Part shown: positions 18,886 through 28,304 of the stretch, in pieces
Layout of the letters: each line of letters begins with the position of its first letter
Numbering within the stretch: position 1 is the stretch's first letter
Assembly (NCBI GenBank): GCA_963790415.1
Contig: CAWBOK010000009.1
Location: 1-64,000 of the forward strand
From: JAJZQZ01 sp963790415
Lineage (GTDB): Bacteria > Actinomycetota > Thermoleophilia > RBG-16-64-13
DNA length: 64,000 nucleotides
Direction of reading: 5' to 3'
Program-made: the position numbers and the translations under genes
The notes under the pieces: generated by a model
The model's database searches: none
Seen by the model: only the letters and a program-made list of their open reading frames with translations
Told to the model about the DNA's origin: nothing

Positions 18886-20298
18886 ATGACTGACAAGCGC
18901 GAATCTGGCAGCGACGGAATCATTCCGAAGGGCCCGCTGAGCCGGCGGGAGTTCCTGCGGGTGGCCGGTCTGACCGGCGTGGCCGTTGGGGTGGGTGGCG
19001 GCCTGACCGGTGCCCTGGCGGGCTGCGGCGGCACCACGACCACGACGGCGGGCGGCGGCGTTTCGACCACTGCCGGCGTGAGCACCACCGGCGGGGCACC
19101 GGCAGGCCGTGAGATCAAGATCGGCTACGTGAGCCCGCAGACCGGCCCGCTGGCCGGCTTCGGCGAAGCCGACACCTACGTTCTGGAGGGAGTCAACAAG
19201 GCCTGGGCGAACGGCATCACGGTGAACGGCGTGACTCACCCGGTGACCGTGATCGTCAAGGACAGCCAGTCCGACCCGAACCGGGCCGCCACGGTGGCCG
19301 GCGACCTCATCCTCAACGACGGCATCGACCTCATGGTGGTGGCCTCCACCCCGGAGACCACCAACCCGGTCTCCGACACCTGCGAGGCCAATGGGATGCC
19401 GTGCGTCTCGACGGTGGCCCCGTGGCAGCCGTGGTTCTTCCGAAACAAAGACGTGGACCCGGCAAAAGGCTACCAGTGGACCTACCACTTCTTCTGGGGT
19501 CTCGAGGACATCATCACGGTGTTCACCAACATGTGGAAGACCGTGCCGAACAACAAGGTGGTCGGCGCTCTGTGGCCGAACGACGGCGACGGCAACGCGT
19601 GGGGCGACCCCAAGCTGGGCTTCCCACCCGAGTTGACCAAGCAGGGCTACACCATCGTCGACCCCGGTCGCTACACGAACGGCACCGACGACTTCTCGGC
19701 CCAGATCGATCAGTTCAAGAAGGCCGGGGTCGAGATCGTGACCGGCGTTCCCATCCCGCCCGACTGGACCACCTTCTGGAAGCAGGCGGCGCAGCAGGGC
19801 TTCCAACCCCCGATCGCCTCAGTGGGCAAAGCGCTGCTCTTCCCGTCGTCGGTCGAGGCGTTGGGCGACTTGGGCGACGGCATGTCCACGGAGGTCTGGT
19901 GGAGCCCCACCCACCCGTTCTCGTCCTCGTTGACGGGTGAAAGCTCGAAGCAGCTGGCCGAAGGCTATACGGCCGCCACGACCAAGCAGTGGACTCAGCC
20001 CATCGGCTTTGCGCACGCTCTGTTCGAAGTGGCCAACGATGTGTTCAAGCGCACCACCGACATCGAGAGTCACGACGCCGTGCTCGCGGCTCTCGCTGCA
20101 ACCAACTTCAAGAGCATCGTCGGTCCCATCAACTACACCTCGGGTGGGCCCGTGCCTAACGTATCCAAGACGCCGCTGGTCGGCGGTCAGTGGGGCCCCG
20201 GCGTGGCGCCGTTCAAGTACGATCTCGTCACCGTCGAGAACGCGCTCGCGCCCGAGATTCCCACTGCGGGCACGCTGCGTCCGATCCCGTACAAGTAA
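18886..20298 (+). CDS. branched-chain-amino-acid-type ABC substrate-binding lipoprotein with Tat signal
   Basis: 470 residues. The N-terminus carries a twin-arginine motif (LSRREFLRVAGLTG) followed by a hydrophobic stretch and a lipobox (LAGC), so it is probably exported folded by Tat and lipid-anchored, followed by a Thr-rich linker. The body is a Peripla_BP_6 / LivJ-like fold (IKIGYVSPQTGPLAGFGEAD, NRAATVAGDLILNDGIDLMV). LivJ-like proteins next to aromatic-degradation genes often bind aromatic acids rather than amino acids. It heads the transport block, with permease and ATPase genes following, and lies within the catabolic cluster, so it probably captures the pathway's growth substrate. 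Confidence 0.9.
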   Translation: MTDKRESGSDGIIPKGPLSRREFLRVAGLTGVAVGVGGGLTGALAGCGGTTTTTAGGGVSTTAGVSTTGGAPAGREIKIGYVSPQTGPLAGFGEADTYVLEGVNKAWANGITVNGVTHPVTVIVKDSQSDPNRAATVAGDLILNDGIDLMVVASTPETTNPVSDTCEANGMPCVSTVAPWQPWFFRNKDVDPAKGYQWTYHFFWGLEDIITVFTNMWKTVPNNKVVGALWPNDGDGNAWGDPKLGFPPELTKQGYTIVDPGRYTNGTDDFSAQIDQFKKAGVEIVTGVPIPPDWTTFWKQAAQQGFQPPIASVGKALLFPSSVEALGDLGDGMSTEVWWSPTHPFSSSLTGESSKQLAEGYTAATTKQWTQPIGFAHALFEVANDVFKRTTDIESHDAVLAALAATNFKSIVGPINYTSGGPVPNVSKTPLVGGQWGPGVAPFKYDLVTVENALAPEIPTAGTLRPIPYK

Positions 20299-20355
20299 CC
20301 AACGCCTGACGACGTAGACGATGGCCGTGCGACGACATCGGGAGGCCCGGTTCAG

Positions 20356-21078
20356 GTGACGAGCATCCTCGAGCTGGACGCCGTCTCGAAGTCGTACGGG
20401 GTCATCAAAGTGGTCGACGACCTCAGTGTCTCCCTGCAGAGCGGGGAGGCCCTGGGGGTCGTCGGTCCGAACGGTGCGGGCAAGACCACCATGCTCAACC
20501 TCATCACCGGTGTGGTCCCCATGAATGGGGGCCGCGTGCTGTTCGAGGGCAAGGATATCTCCGCCGCGTCTCCCCACGTTCGCTGCCGGAACGGCATCGG
20601 CCGCACCTTCCAGATCCCGCGGCCCTTCGAGGATATGACGGTCTTCGAGAACGTGCTGGTCGGGGCCACCCACGGAAGGCGGAAGACCGAACGGGCCTCG
20701 TACGAGAGTTCGGCGCTCGCCCTCGAGCGCACCGGGCTGCTACCACGGGCGAACGTGCTCGCCGGGAACCTCACCCTGCTCGAACGGAAGCGGCTGGAAC
20801 TCTCGCGCGCTCTGGCGACGGAGCCCCGGGTTCTGCTTCTGGACGAGATCGCCGGAGGCCTGACCGAGATGGAGGTCGAGGAGCTCATCGGCACCATCAA
20901 TGACCTGCGGGGGGAAGGCATCTCCATCATCTGGATCGAGCACATCGTGCACGCGTTGCTCGCGGTCGTCGATCGCCTGCTGGCGATGGACTTCGGCAGG
21001 AAGGTGGCCGAGGGCGACCCGGAGTCGGTCATCAACAGTCGCGAGGTGCAGGACGTGTACATGGGGACCGAGGCCTGA
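20356..21078 (+). CDS. livG: Liv-type ABC transporter ATP-binding protein (LivG-like)
   Basis: 240 residues with Walker A VGPNGAGKTT near residue 37 and a Walker B of VLLLDEIAGGL. The ABC signature is degenerate (NLTLLERKRLELSRAL in place of LSGGQ), as often seen in LivG proteins, and the Q-loop is RTFQIPRPF. GTG 20356 is the start; 57 nt separate it from the binding-protein gene. It pairs with the LivF-like ATPase downstream to power the importer. Confidence 0.88.
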   Translation: MTSILELDAVSKSYGVIKVVDDLSVSLQSGEALGVVGPNGAGKTTMLNLITGVVPMNGGRVLFEGKDISAASPHVRCRNGIGRTFQIPRPFEDMTVFENVLVGATHGRRKTERASYESSALALERTGLLPRANVLAGNLTLLERKRLELSRALATEPRVLLLDEIAGGLTEMEVEELIGTINDLRGEGISIIWIEHIVHALLAVVDRLLAMDFGRKVAEGDPESVINSREVQDVYMGTEA

Positions 21079-21115
21079 TGGGCCCGCGGGACACCAGATC
21101 GTGCGAGGCCTCAGA

Positions 21116-21823
21116 GTGAGCCTGCTCGAGGTCAAGGGCGTGAACGCCCACTACGGACCCTTCCAGGCGCTCTTCCAGATGGATCTGAAGGTGGAAGAAG
21201 GGGGCACCATCGCCGTGATCGGCGCCAACGGCGCGGGCAAGTCCACCCTGCTCAAGGTCATCTCCGGGGTCATGCCCTGCAGTGCGGGCGAGGTGCTCTT
21301 CGACGGCGTCGCCGTGCACGGCCTGCGGGGCCACGAGCGCGTGGCGTCCGGGATATCCCTGGTGCCCGAGGGCCGTCGGATCTTCCCCAGTCTCAGCGTG
21401 CATGAGAACCTGCTGGTGGGTGGGTGGGTCAAGCGCCCAGGCCCCTGGACTCCCGACAAGGTCTATGAACTCTTCCCCCTGCTGGTGAAACGCCGGGACC
21501 AGCGGGCCGGCACCCTGTCGGGAGGGGAGCAGCAGGCGCTGGCCATCGGGCGTGGATTGATGTCGAACCCCCGGCTCCTGCTGCTGGACGAGGCATCGCT
21601 CGGGCTGGCTCCCATCGTCGTGCGCAGCCTCTACAAGGCCATGCCGGCCATCGTCCAGGAAGGCACCACGCTGCTCGTCGTGGAGCAGGACATCGGGCAG
21701 GCGGTCTCGGTGGCGGACCGCGTGTACTGTCTGCTCGAGGGCCGCGTAGTCCTCTCCGGTAGCCCCGCCGACCTTACCCGGGAACAGATCTCGGCGGCCT
21801 ACTTCGGGGTGCGCCGGCGATGA
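21116..21823 (+). CDS. livF: Liv-type ABC transporter ATP-binding protein (LivF-like)
   Basis: 235 residues: Walker A IGANGAGKST, signature LSGGEQQALAIGRGLMS, Walker B LLLLDEASLGLAP and H-loop region VVEQDIGQAV, in which the usual His after E-Q is replaced by Gln-Asp in the LivF manner. Typical LivF N-terminus LLEVKGVNAHYGPFQALF. GTG 21116 gives the standard start; GTG 21101 is in frame and possible. The stop overlaps the permease start by 4 nt (ATGA). Confidence 0.88.
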   Translation: MSLLEVKGVNAHYGPFQALFQMDLKVEEGGTIAVIGANGAGKSTLLKVISGVMPCSAGEVLFDGVAVHGLRGHERVASGISLVPEGRRIFPSLSVHENLLVGGWVKRPGPWTPDKVYELFPLLVKRRDQRAGTLSGGEQQALAIGRGLMSNPRLLLLDEASLGLAPIVVRSLYKAMPAIVQEGTTLLVVEQDIGQAVSVADRVYCLLEGRVVLSGSPADLTREQISAAYFGVRRR

Positions 21824-22689
21824 CCTGGATCAATCTCGTTATCCAGGGCATCCTGCTCGGCGGGCTCTACGCCCTGTTCGCCTCCGGCCTGTCGCTCATC
21901 TTCGGAGTCATGCGATTGGTCAACCTGGCTCACGGCGACCTCAGCAACGTGGCCGCGTTCCTGGCTCTGCTGGTGGTCGACGGCCTGGGCTGGAACCCCT
22001 TCTTGTCGCTGGTGATCGTGCTGCCGGTGATGTTCGGCATCGGGTATCTCCTGCAGCGCTACGTGCTCAATCGGACCCTGGAACGGGGCCCCATGCCACC
22101 GTTGCTGGTCACGTTCGGGCTTGCGGTGGTCATCCAGAACGTGCTGCTGGAGGCGTTCACGGCCGACTCCCAGGGCCTCGACGCCGGGCATATCGAGGAC
22201 ACCGCCATCACGATCAGCAGCCGGCTCGCTGTCGGCTGGCTCCCTCTCCTCACCATGGTGGTGGCGGTGGCCGTGATCGGCGGCCTGCAGCTCTTTCTGG
22301 CTCGCACCCAGTGGGGCCGGGGGTTCCGGGCCACGTCCGACGACCAGCGGGCGGCGCAGTTGGTGGGCATCAACAACCAGAGGCTCTACGGGTTCGCGAT
22401 GGCCCTGGCTCTGGTGACGGCGGGGATCGCGGGCGTCTTCATCGGTATCCGCACGACCTTCACGCCCGACGCGGGTAGCCTGCGCCTCATCTTCGCCTAC
22501 GAGGCCGTGATCATGGGGGGTCTCGGGTCGCTGTGGGGCACTCTTGCCGGCGGCATCCTGCTCGGGGTCGCGCAGACCCTCGGTTCTCAGGTCGATCCCG
22601 GTTTCGGGGTCCTCGCGGGGCACTTGGTGTTCCTCGCAGTCCTGGCGCTGCGTCCGCAGGGGCTCTTCGCGAAGCAGGTGGACGAATGA
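21820..22689 (+). CDS. livH: Liv-type ABC transporter permease (LivH-like)
   Basis: 289-residue inner-membrane permease with about eight TM segments. Family signatures: INLVIQGILLGGLYALFASG at the N-terminus, MRLVNLAHGDLSNVAAFLAL, GRGFRATSDDQRAAQLVGIN (the cytoplasmic coupling loop EAA-like region) and GGLGSLWGTLAGGILLGVAQ near the end. Overlaps both neighbours by 4 nt, so translation of the importer genes is coupled. Confidence 0.9.
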   Translation: MTWINLVIQGILLGGLYALFASGLSLIFGVMRLVNLAHGDLSNVAAFLALLVVDGLGWNPFLSLVIVLPVMFGIGYLLQRYVLNRTLERGPMPPLLVTFGLAVVIQNVLLEAFTADSQGLDAGHIEDTAITISSRLAVGWLPLLTMVVAVAVIGGLQLFLARTQWGRGFRATSDDQRAAQLVGINNQRLYGFAMALALVTAGIAGVFIGIRTTFTPDAGSLRLIFAYEAVIMGGLGSLWGTLAGGILLGVAQTLGSQVDPGFGVLAGHLVFLAVLALRPQGLFAKQVDE

Positions 22690-23730
22690 GCGACCCCCGT
22701 TTCCGCGTGGTGAAGTCGACCCGAGCCAACCGGGTCGCACTCGCCGTCGCCGGGTTGGTCGTGCTGGGCTTCGCCTCGGTGCCGTTGTGGGCGCAACCGA
22801 GCTTCCAGCGCACGTTGACGACCTATCTGTGCCTCCTGGCCCTCGCCCAGATGTGGAACCTGCTCGGCGGGCTACGCAGGCCTGCTGTCGGTGGGCCAGC
22901 AGGCATACATCGGATTGGGAGCCTACGGGCTCTGGGTGTTCACCGACGGGCTCGGACTCAACCCCTTCTTGGCGGTGCCGCTGGCGGGTCTGGCCGCCGC
23001 GCTGATCGCGTTGCCCACGTCGGTGCTGGCCTTCCGTCTCCGTGGCGGCTACTTCGCGATCGGCACCTGGGTCATCGCCGAGGCCTATCGGCTGATCGTG
23101 ACGAACATCGACTGGGTCGGAGGTGGTTCGGGGACCACGGTGACAGGGGCGTCCCACGTCAAGATGGCTACCCGCATCCCGGCTACGTATCTCATGGCGC
23201 TCGGCGTCGCGGTCGGCTCCGTGCTACTCGTCTACCTGTTGCTGCGGTCGCGGTTGGGCCTGGCGCTGACGGCGATCCGCGACAACGAGACCGGAGCCGA
23301 GAGCCTGGGGGTCGACGTCTCCCGAGCCAAGCGCTACGTCTATCTCATCTCGGCCTTCGGCTGCGGTCTGGCCGGCGCGGTGACCTACCTCAACCTGCTG
23401 CGGATCCAGCCCAACGCCGCCTTCAGCGTGCAGTGGACGGCGCTGATGATCTTCATCGTGGTCATCGGGGGCGTGGGCAGCATCGAGGGGCCCATCATCG
23501 GCACGGTCGTATTCCTCGCCCTGCAAGAGCTACTGTCGGACTACGGTTCCTGGTACCTTATCTTGCTGGGTTTGGTGGCCATGGTGATCACCATCTGGAA
23601 TCCGCGAGGCGTCTGGGGTCTCATCACCAGCCGCAGGCCACTCAGTCTCTTTCCGCTGAGACGGCTTCTTCGGGTTGCCGATGCCACCGCCTTGGAGGCC
23701 GTCGAGCCTCAGCGGGCTGTTGAAGAATGA
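22686..23730 (+). CDS. livM: Liv-type ABC transporter permease (LivM-like), one frameshift; 3' end lies in a dispersed repeat
   Basis: Reads as a 347-residue permease once an inserted base near 22873 is removed: TTYLCLLALAQMWNLLGGYA, then LLSVGQQAYIGLGAYGLWVF, the loop LGLALTAIRDNETGAESLGV and GGVGSIEGPIIGTVVFLALQ. These are standard LivM motifs. The final codons (Ala-Val-Glu-Glu-stop) come from the left end of a 159-bp repeat starting at 23714, so the element has probably replaced or extended the original C-terminus. Start ATG 22686 overlaps the livH stop. Confidence 0.85.
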
Positions 23731-23872
23731 CGCCTCGCCGCCGGGCTGCGCTGGGTATGCGCCAGGCGAGGACGCAGGGAGCGTTCGTAGCAGCGCTACG
23801 GGCGTGACCGAGGACGATGCAAGGCGCCGCCCTGCGCGGTCCGGTGGCCGGAGTTTCGTGCTTCAACAGCCC
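23714..23872 (-). repeat. 159-bp dispersed element with terminal inverted repeats, copy 1
   Basis: Bounded by perfect 12-bp inverted repeats (GGGCTGTTGAAG left, CTTCAACAGCCC right). Read on the minus strand it aligns along its whole length with the copies at 31455 and 60185, including a shared internal hairpin (GTAGCGCTGCTAC). No protein long enough to be a transposase. Resembles a MITE or large REP element; its terminal pairing could also end transcription between livM and the thiolase gene. Confidence 0.8.
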
Positions 23873-23910
23873 CTTAGGGGAGTGTGGGACGTTCCGAATG
23901 AGGAGGTACT

Positions 23911-25086
23911 GTGCGCGAGTTGAGTGACGTTGTGTTCGTGAGCGCCGTCCGCACGCCCATGGGGCGCTTCGGGGGCACGCTCAAGGATGTGAAGGTGTAC
24001 GACATCGCATCGTTCGCCATCCGCGAGGCCCTGCGACGGGCCGAGGTCTCGGGTGACGACGTCGATGACGCCGTCGATCGCGTCGTGCCGTCAGGCAGGC
24101 AACTACGTGAACCCGGGTCGCACCGCCGCCCTCAAGGGCGGCTGCGGCACGCACGTGCCCGGTGTGACCATCAACAAGGCGTGTCCGGCCGGGATGAAGG
24201 CCGCCAGCATCGCCACCATGCTGATCCAGGTGGGTCAGGCCGACGTGGTGCTCACCGGTGGCATGGAGAGCATGTCGACCATCCCGCACCTGATCCGCGG
24301 CTACCGCTGGCAGGGGTTCCGCCTGGGTCCCGTGCAACTCGAAGACGGTTGGAGCGACGCGGACGACCCGGTGGCCGGGGTCAGCATGGGCATGACCGCC
24401 GAGAACCTGGTGGAGAAGTACGGTCTGACGCGCGAAGACCTCGACTTCTTCGCCGGCCGGCAGCCACCAGAAGGCCGCCGCGGCTCAGAAGAACGGCTGG
24501 TTCGACGCAGAGGTGACTCCGGTGGTGATCCCCGCCAAGGGCAAGGCGCCGGAGGTGGTCTTCGACAAGGACGAGTCGATCCGCTACGAGGTGGACGCAG
24601 CCGCCATGGGCAAGCTCAAGCCGGTGTTCAAGGACGATGGCGTGGTCACGGCGGGCAACTCGTGCGGGATGACCGACGGCGCCGCCTTCATGGTGGCCAT
24701 GTCTCGGGAAGAGGCGGCGCGTCGCGGGCTGACGCCGCTCTTCTCGGTGGTCGGCTACACGCAGACCGCGGTCGACGGCCGCTTCATGGGTGAGGGTCCC
24801 GGCGTCGCGATCCCCAAGGTGCTCGAGCGCACCGGGCATGAAACTGGCCGACATGGACCTGATCGAGGTCAACGAAGCCTTCGCGGCTCAGATCCTGGCG
24901 AACCAGCAGGTGTTGGAGTGGGATCCGGAGAAGCTGAACATCCACGGCGGCGCCATCGCCTTGGGCCATCCCACCGGGTGCTCGGGAGCGCGTCTGCTGG
25001 TCACGTTGTATCATGCCCTCAAGCGCACCGACGGCGAGCTGGGCATCGCCTCCATCTGCGGCGGAGGCGGCTCGACCATGGCATGA
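23911..25086 (+). CDS. thiolase-family acetyl-CoA acyltransferase, three frameshifts
   Basis: Corrected for inserted bases near 24094, 24459 and 24834 it is a 390-residue thiolase: VFVSAVRTPMGRFGGTLKDV, the acyl-accepting Cys in NKACPAGMKAASIATM (about residue 87), GGMESMSTIPHL, NEAFAAQILANQQVLEWDP, the His in GGAIALGHPTGCSGARLLV and the second Cys in ICGGGGSTMA. GTG 23911 follows GAGGAGGT. Expected to cleave a 3-oxoacyl-CoA with CoA, releasing acetyl-CoA, the last step after ring opening. It directly follows the repeat copy and precedes the BamA-like gene. Confidence 0.88.
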
Positions 25087-25150
25087 TCATCCGCCGGGAG
25101 AGCTAGAACGTACTCCCGGCCGGCGGCACGCAACGTCCGAAAGGAGACCC

Positions 25151-26282
25151 ATGAGCCTCGACTGGCTGCCTCGCGACAACGAGCTGAAGGACCACCAACT
25201 GATCGGTGACCAATGGTGGGGGACGGAAGCACCCTGCACCCTCTACGAGAAGCGCCCGCTGGTGGGCCCGACGGGGGAGGTGGTCGACGGCCTCTACGTG
25301 GCCTGGATCACGCTGAACAACCCCAAGCAGTACAACTCCTACACCACCTCGATGGTCAAGGGCGTCATCGCCGGGTTCCACGCCGCCTCGGGCGACCGCA
25401 GCGTGGTGTCGGTCGTCTTCACCGGGGCGGGCGACGCCGCGTTCTGCACCGGCGGGAACGTGCCCGAGTACTCCTCCTACTACTCCAAGCGCCCGAACGA
25501 GTACGGCGAATACATGGATCTGTTCAACCACATGGTCGACTCGATCCTCGACTGCAAGAAGCCGGTGATCTGCCGCGTGAACGGCATGCGGGTGGCCGGC
25601 GGGCAGGAGATCGGGTTGGCCTGCGACCTGGCCGTGGCGATCGGACATGGCCGTCTTCGGCCAAGCGGGACCGAAGCATGGGTCGGCTCCCGCGGGAGGT
25701 TCCACCGACTTCTTGCCCTGGTTCCTCTCCATGGAAGACGCCATGTACAACTGCATCTCGTGCGAGATGTGGTCGGCCTACAAGATGAAAGCCAAGGGCC
25801 TGGTGTCGAAGACCGCGCCGGTACTCAAGAAGGACGGCGCCTTCGTGCGCAACCCGCTCGTCCACACCGAGCAGTATGTGCTCGACGGCGAGATCGTGTA
25901 TGGCGAGCCCAAGACCGGCGCCGAGCTGGCCGCCGCCAAGGCCCTGGTCAAGGAGTGCTCCACCGACCTCTCGCTGGTCGACGACGGGGTGCAGGACCTC
26001 GTGTGGCGCTTCGCCAATCTGTTCCCGGGCTCGCTGCAGACGTCCATCGATCTCATCCGCATGAAGAAGAAGTTCTTCTGGGATCAGGCCAAGATCATGA
26101 ACCGGCACTGGCTCTCGGTGAACATGATGACCGAGGCCTACCTGGGGTTCTACGCGTTCGCCACCCGGAAGCAGACGGGCGAGGACGTGATCGATTTCCT
26201 CAAGTTCCGGCAACTGATCGCCGCAGGCGCCACTATGGATGACGCGACCTTCGAGGCGGTACTGCCGAAGCCCAAAGAGTAG
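25151..26282 (+). CDS. bamA: 6-oxocyclohex-1-ene-1-carbonyl-CoA hydrolase-like (BamA/Oah family), one frameshift
   Basis: 376-residue crotonase-fold protein after removing one inserted base near 25644. Its N-terminus (CTLYEKRPLVGPTGEVVDGL, AWITLNNPKQYNSYTTSMVK), AFCTGGNVPEYSSYYSKRP, VICRVNGMRVAGGQEIGLAC and FGQAGPKHGSAPAGGSTDFL are the characteristic stretches of the ring-cleaving hydrolase BamA, a marker of anaerobic benzoyl-CoA degradation, and the length fits (BadI-type hydrolases are about 260 residues). BamA adds two waters to 6-oxocyclohexenoyl-CoA, giving 3-hydroxypimelyl-CoA. ATG 25151 follows AAGGAG. The middle (MWSAYKMKAKGLVSKTAPVL) may mark a divergent subfamily, so the exact ring substrate is open. 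Confidence 0.82.
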
Positions 26283-26300
26283 GTCACGACCGGGAAGAAC

Positions 26301-26332
26301 CGTGGTGGCCGGTGGAGCATCAGGCCACCACG
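26301..26332 (+). terminator. hairpin closing the catabolic cluster
   Basis: Perfect 10-bp stem (CGTGGTGGCC 26301-26310 with GGCCACCACG 26323-26332), 18 nt after the bamA-like stop. A second GC-rich hairpin follows near 26339-26366. Both lie between convergent genes and could work in both directions. Confidence 0.65.
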
Positions 26333-26407
26333 ACGCGCGGGGGCCTGGGCGTGCTCAGGTCCCCGTCACCACCGCGGCGGAGACGCCCGGTAGTCCGCGC
26401 GTCTCCG

Positions 26408-26944
26408 CTACGCTACACGCTTGATCGCCTCGATCTCGATGGTGACGTCCACCGTGTTGCCCACCAAGACGCCACTTGTCTCGAGTGACTTGTTCCACTG
26501 GAGCCCGAAGTCCGTCCGATCCAACGAGGCGCGCGCTTCGAAGCCGATTCGTTCTCCGCCCCACGGGTCCGCGCCGCGCCCGGTGTACTCGGCCTCCAAG
26601 ACGACCTCCCGACTGATGCCGTGCGCGACGAGATCGCCGATGACGCGCAGCGTGTTCGCTCCCGTCGGTTCGGTCCTGCGACTGGCGAATGTCAGCTCGG
26701 GATACACCTCCGCCTCGAGGAAATCGGCTGAGCGGAGGTGAGCGTCGCGCCTGGAATCGTGGGTCTCGATGCCCGCAGCGTCGATGCTCGCCCTGAAGGT
26801 CGCGGTGCTGAAGTCCTGGTCGTCGAAATCGATGCTGCCGCTCCAGGTAGTGAAGCGGCCACGCACCTTCGAGATGACCATGTGGCGCACCGAGAAGTTG
26901 ATGCTGGAATGGGTGGTGTCGATGTCCCAGGTCACGAGTGCCAT
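26408..26944 (-). CDS. YceI-family lipocalin-like protein
   Basis: 178 residues, TWDIDTTHSSINFSVRHMVI at the N-terminus is the defining YceI motif, followed by GSIDFDDQDFSTATFRASID, FLEAEVYPELTFASRR and a C-terminal FGLQWNKSLETSGVLVGNTV. The fold is a lipocalin-like barrel that binds polyisoprenoids in characterised members. No signal peptide, so a cytoplasmic form. Third gene of a MarR-pirin-YceI unit, a grouping associated with oxidative or quinone stress. Confidence 0.9.
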   Translation of the reverse strand: MALVTWDIDTTHSSINFSVRHMVISKVRGRFTTWSGSIDFDDQDFSTATFRASIDAAGIETHDSRRDAHLRSADFLEAEVYPELTFASRRTEPTGANTLRVIGDLVAHGISREVVLEAEYTGRGADPWGGERIGFEARASLDRTDFGLQWNKSLETSGVLVGNTVDVTIEIEAIKRVA

Positions 26945-26993
26945 GAGGGCTCCTTCCGACGTGTTGTGCGTGGGTTGCCGGGCGTAGTGCTCA

Positions 26994-27707
26994 TCAGTTC
27001 AAGTCGAACAGAAGCGCGTGGGCGGCAGAGGACGCCCGCAGGTCGAGCGCGGCTTCGTCGCTGACGGCCGCGCCGTCGCCCGGCGATAGATAGAGCCCGT
27101 TGAGCGCGAGTTCTCCCCGGACCACCTGCAGCCATGCGTGGCGGCCCGGCCGTAGCGCGATCCGGGCGCGGCCCCCCGCCACGAGTGTGACGGCGTGCAG
27201 GCGTACATCCTGGTGGATCAGCAGCGAACCATCCTGGGCGTCGGGCGAGGCGACAAGTCGCAGCGCCGACGCCGACTCATCGAGGCCGGTCCTCGAGTCG
27301 AGAAGGGCGTGCTGCTCGTAGCCGGGCGTGAGCCCGATCTCGGCGGGGGTGATCCAGATCTGCATCAGGTGCACGGGCTCTGAGCTGGAAGCGTTGTACT
27401 CGCTGTGCGTGATCCCGGTACCCGCGGTCATGCGCTGCACCTCGCCGGCGCCGATCACGCCGGTGTTGCCCATGCTGTCTCGATGCTCGAGCGCGCCTTC
27501 CAGGACGTAGGTGACGATCTCCATGTCTCGGTGAGGATGAGTGCCGAAACCGCGGTCGGGCTGGACCACATCCTCGTTGATGACGCGCAGGTGTCTGAAA
27601 CCCATGTGGGCTGGATCTTGATAGCCCGCGAACGAGAAGGTGTGGCGTGTATCGAGCCACCCGTGGTCGAAATGTCCGCGCTCGGCGGATGGGCGAAGAG
27701 TGATCAT
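26994..27707 (-). CDS. pirin-family bicupin
   Basis: 237 residues with the pirin signature DTRHTFSFAGYQDPAHMGF and the metal-binding GTHPHRDMEIVTYVLEGALE, TGITHSEYNASSSEPVHLMQ and a second cupin half (RARIALRPGRHAWLQVVRGE). All four expected metal ligands (His, His, His, Glu in the first cupin) are visible. Bacterial members such as YhhW degrade quercetin in vitro; the physiological role is often redox sensing. Its start overlaps the MarR stop (ATGA). Confidence 0.9.
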   Translation of the reverse strand: MITLRPSAERGHFDHGWLDTRHTFSFAGYQDPAHMGFRHLRVINEDVVQPDRGFGTHPHRDMEIVTYVLEGALEHRDSMGNTGVIGAGEVQRMTAGTGITHSEYNASSSEPVHLMQIWITPAEIGLTPGYEQHALLDSRTGLDESASALRLVASPDAQDGSLLIHQDVRLHAVTLVAGGRARIALRPGRHAWLQVVRGELALNGLYLSPGDGAAVSDEAALDLRASSAAHALLFDLN

Positions 27708-28192
27708 GACGAACCTTCCTGAGGTTGTGTAGGTGTCTCGCCGCGGACGTCGAGGGTGCCTCCGGCGGTCGCCCCGCGTTTCAGCTTGAGCAGCAGGCGG
27801 ATGAGATCCCGACGCTCGGTCGGATCCAAAGCGTCGGTGGCCCGATCGAGGGCCTGTGCGTGCTCGGCCCAGATGCCCTGCATGAAGGTGTCGCCCGTAG
27901 GGGTGAGACGGACCATCCGCGCCCGGCGGTCGGAAGGGTCGGGCAGGCGCTCCACGAGACCTCGCGCCTCCAATCGGTCGATGGCCGTCGTGATCGAGCC
28001 ACTGGTCAGGAGCACCAGCTTGCCTATGACGTTCACGGGCAGCGGACCCTTGTGCCGCAGGGCTTCGAGGACGGCGAAGTCGGAGTAGCAGAGGCCTTGA
28101 CGGGCGACGTCACGGCGGGCGTGGCCTCCCACCGCGTCGGCGGTCTTCCAGAGAGCCAGCCATACGGTGACGCCTCGCGGAGCGGTGGTCAT
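27704..28192 (-). CDS. MarR-family transcriptional regulator
   Basis: 162 residues. Winged helix-turn-helix centred on VNVIGKLVLLTSGSITTAID with the wing RLPDPSDRRARMVRLTPTG, the typical MarR order. First gene of the MarR-pirin-YceI operon. Its own promoter spacer carries the palindrome CTTGACATCAAG, so autorepression is likely. A Cys lies at about residue 35 (GLCYSDFAV); some MarR proteins sense oxidants through such a residue, but this is inference. Confidence 0.9.
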   Translation of the reverse strand: MTTAPRGVTVWLALWKTADAVGGHARRDVARQGLCYSDFAVLEALRHKGPLPVNVIGKLVLLTSGSITTAIDRLEARGLVERLPDPSDRRARMVRLTPTGDTFMQGIWAEHAQALDRATDALDPTERRDLIRLLLKLKRGATAGGTLDVRGETPTQPQEGSS

Positions 28193-28304
28193 GTGGACAC
28201 CTCATGAATAGCCGGGCGGGATCCGCACTGCCGGCGCGCGGTCAGCGGCCCGCTGTACGTTCCGCCGCCGTGTCGTGCGTCCCGTCGCCGTAGTACTTGA
28301 TGAA

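Noticed and set aside
17743..19806. A 687-codon open frame antisense to the alpha-like PEP enzyme and the binding protein
   Set aside because: High-GC codon bias leaves long antisense frames; its protein has no family features while both sense genes are clear.
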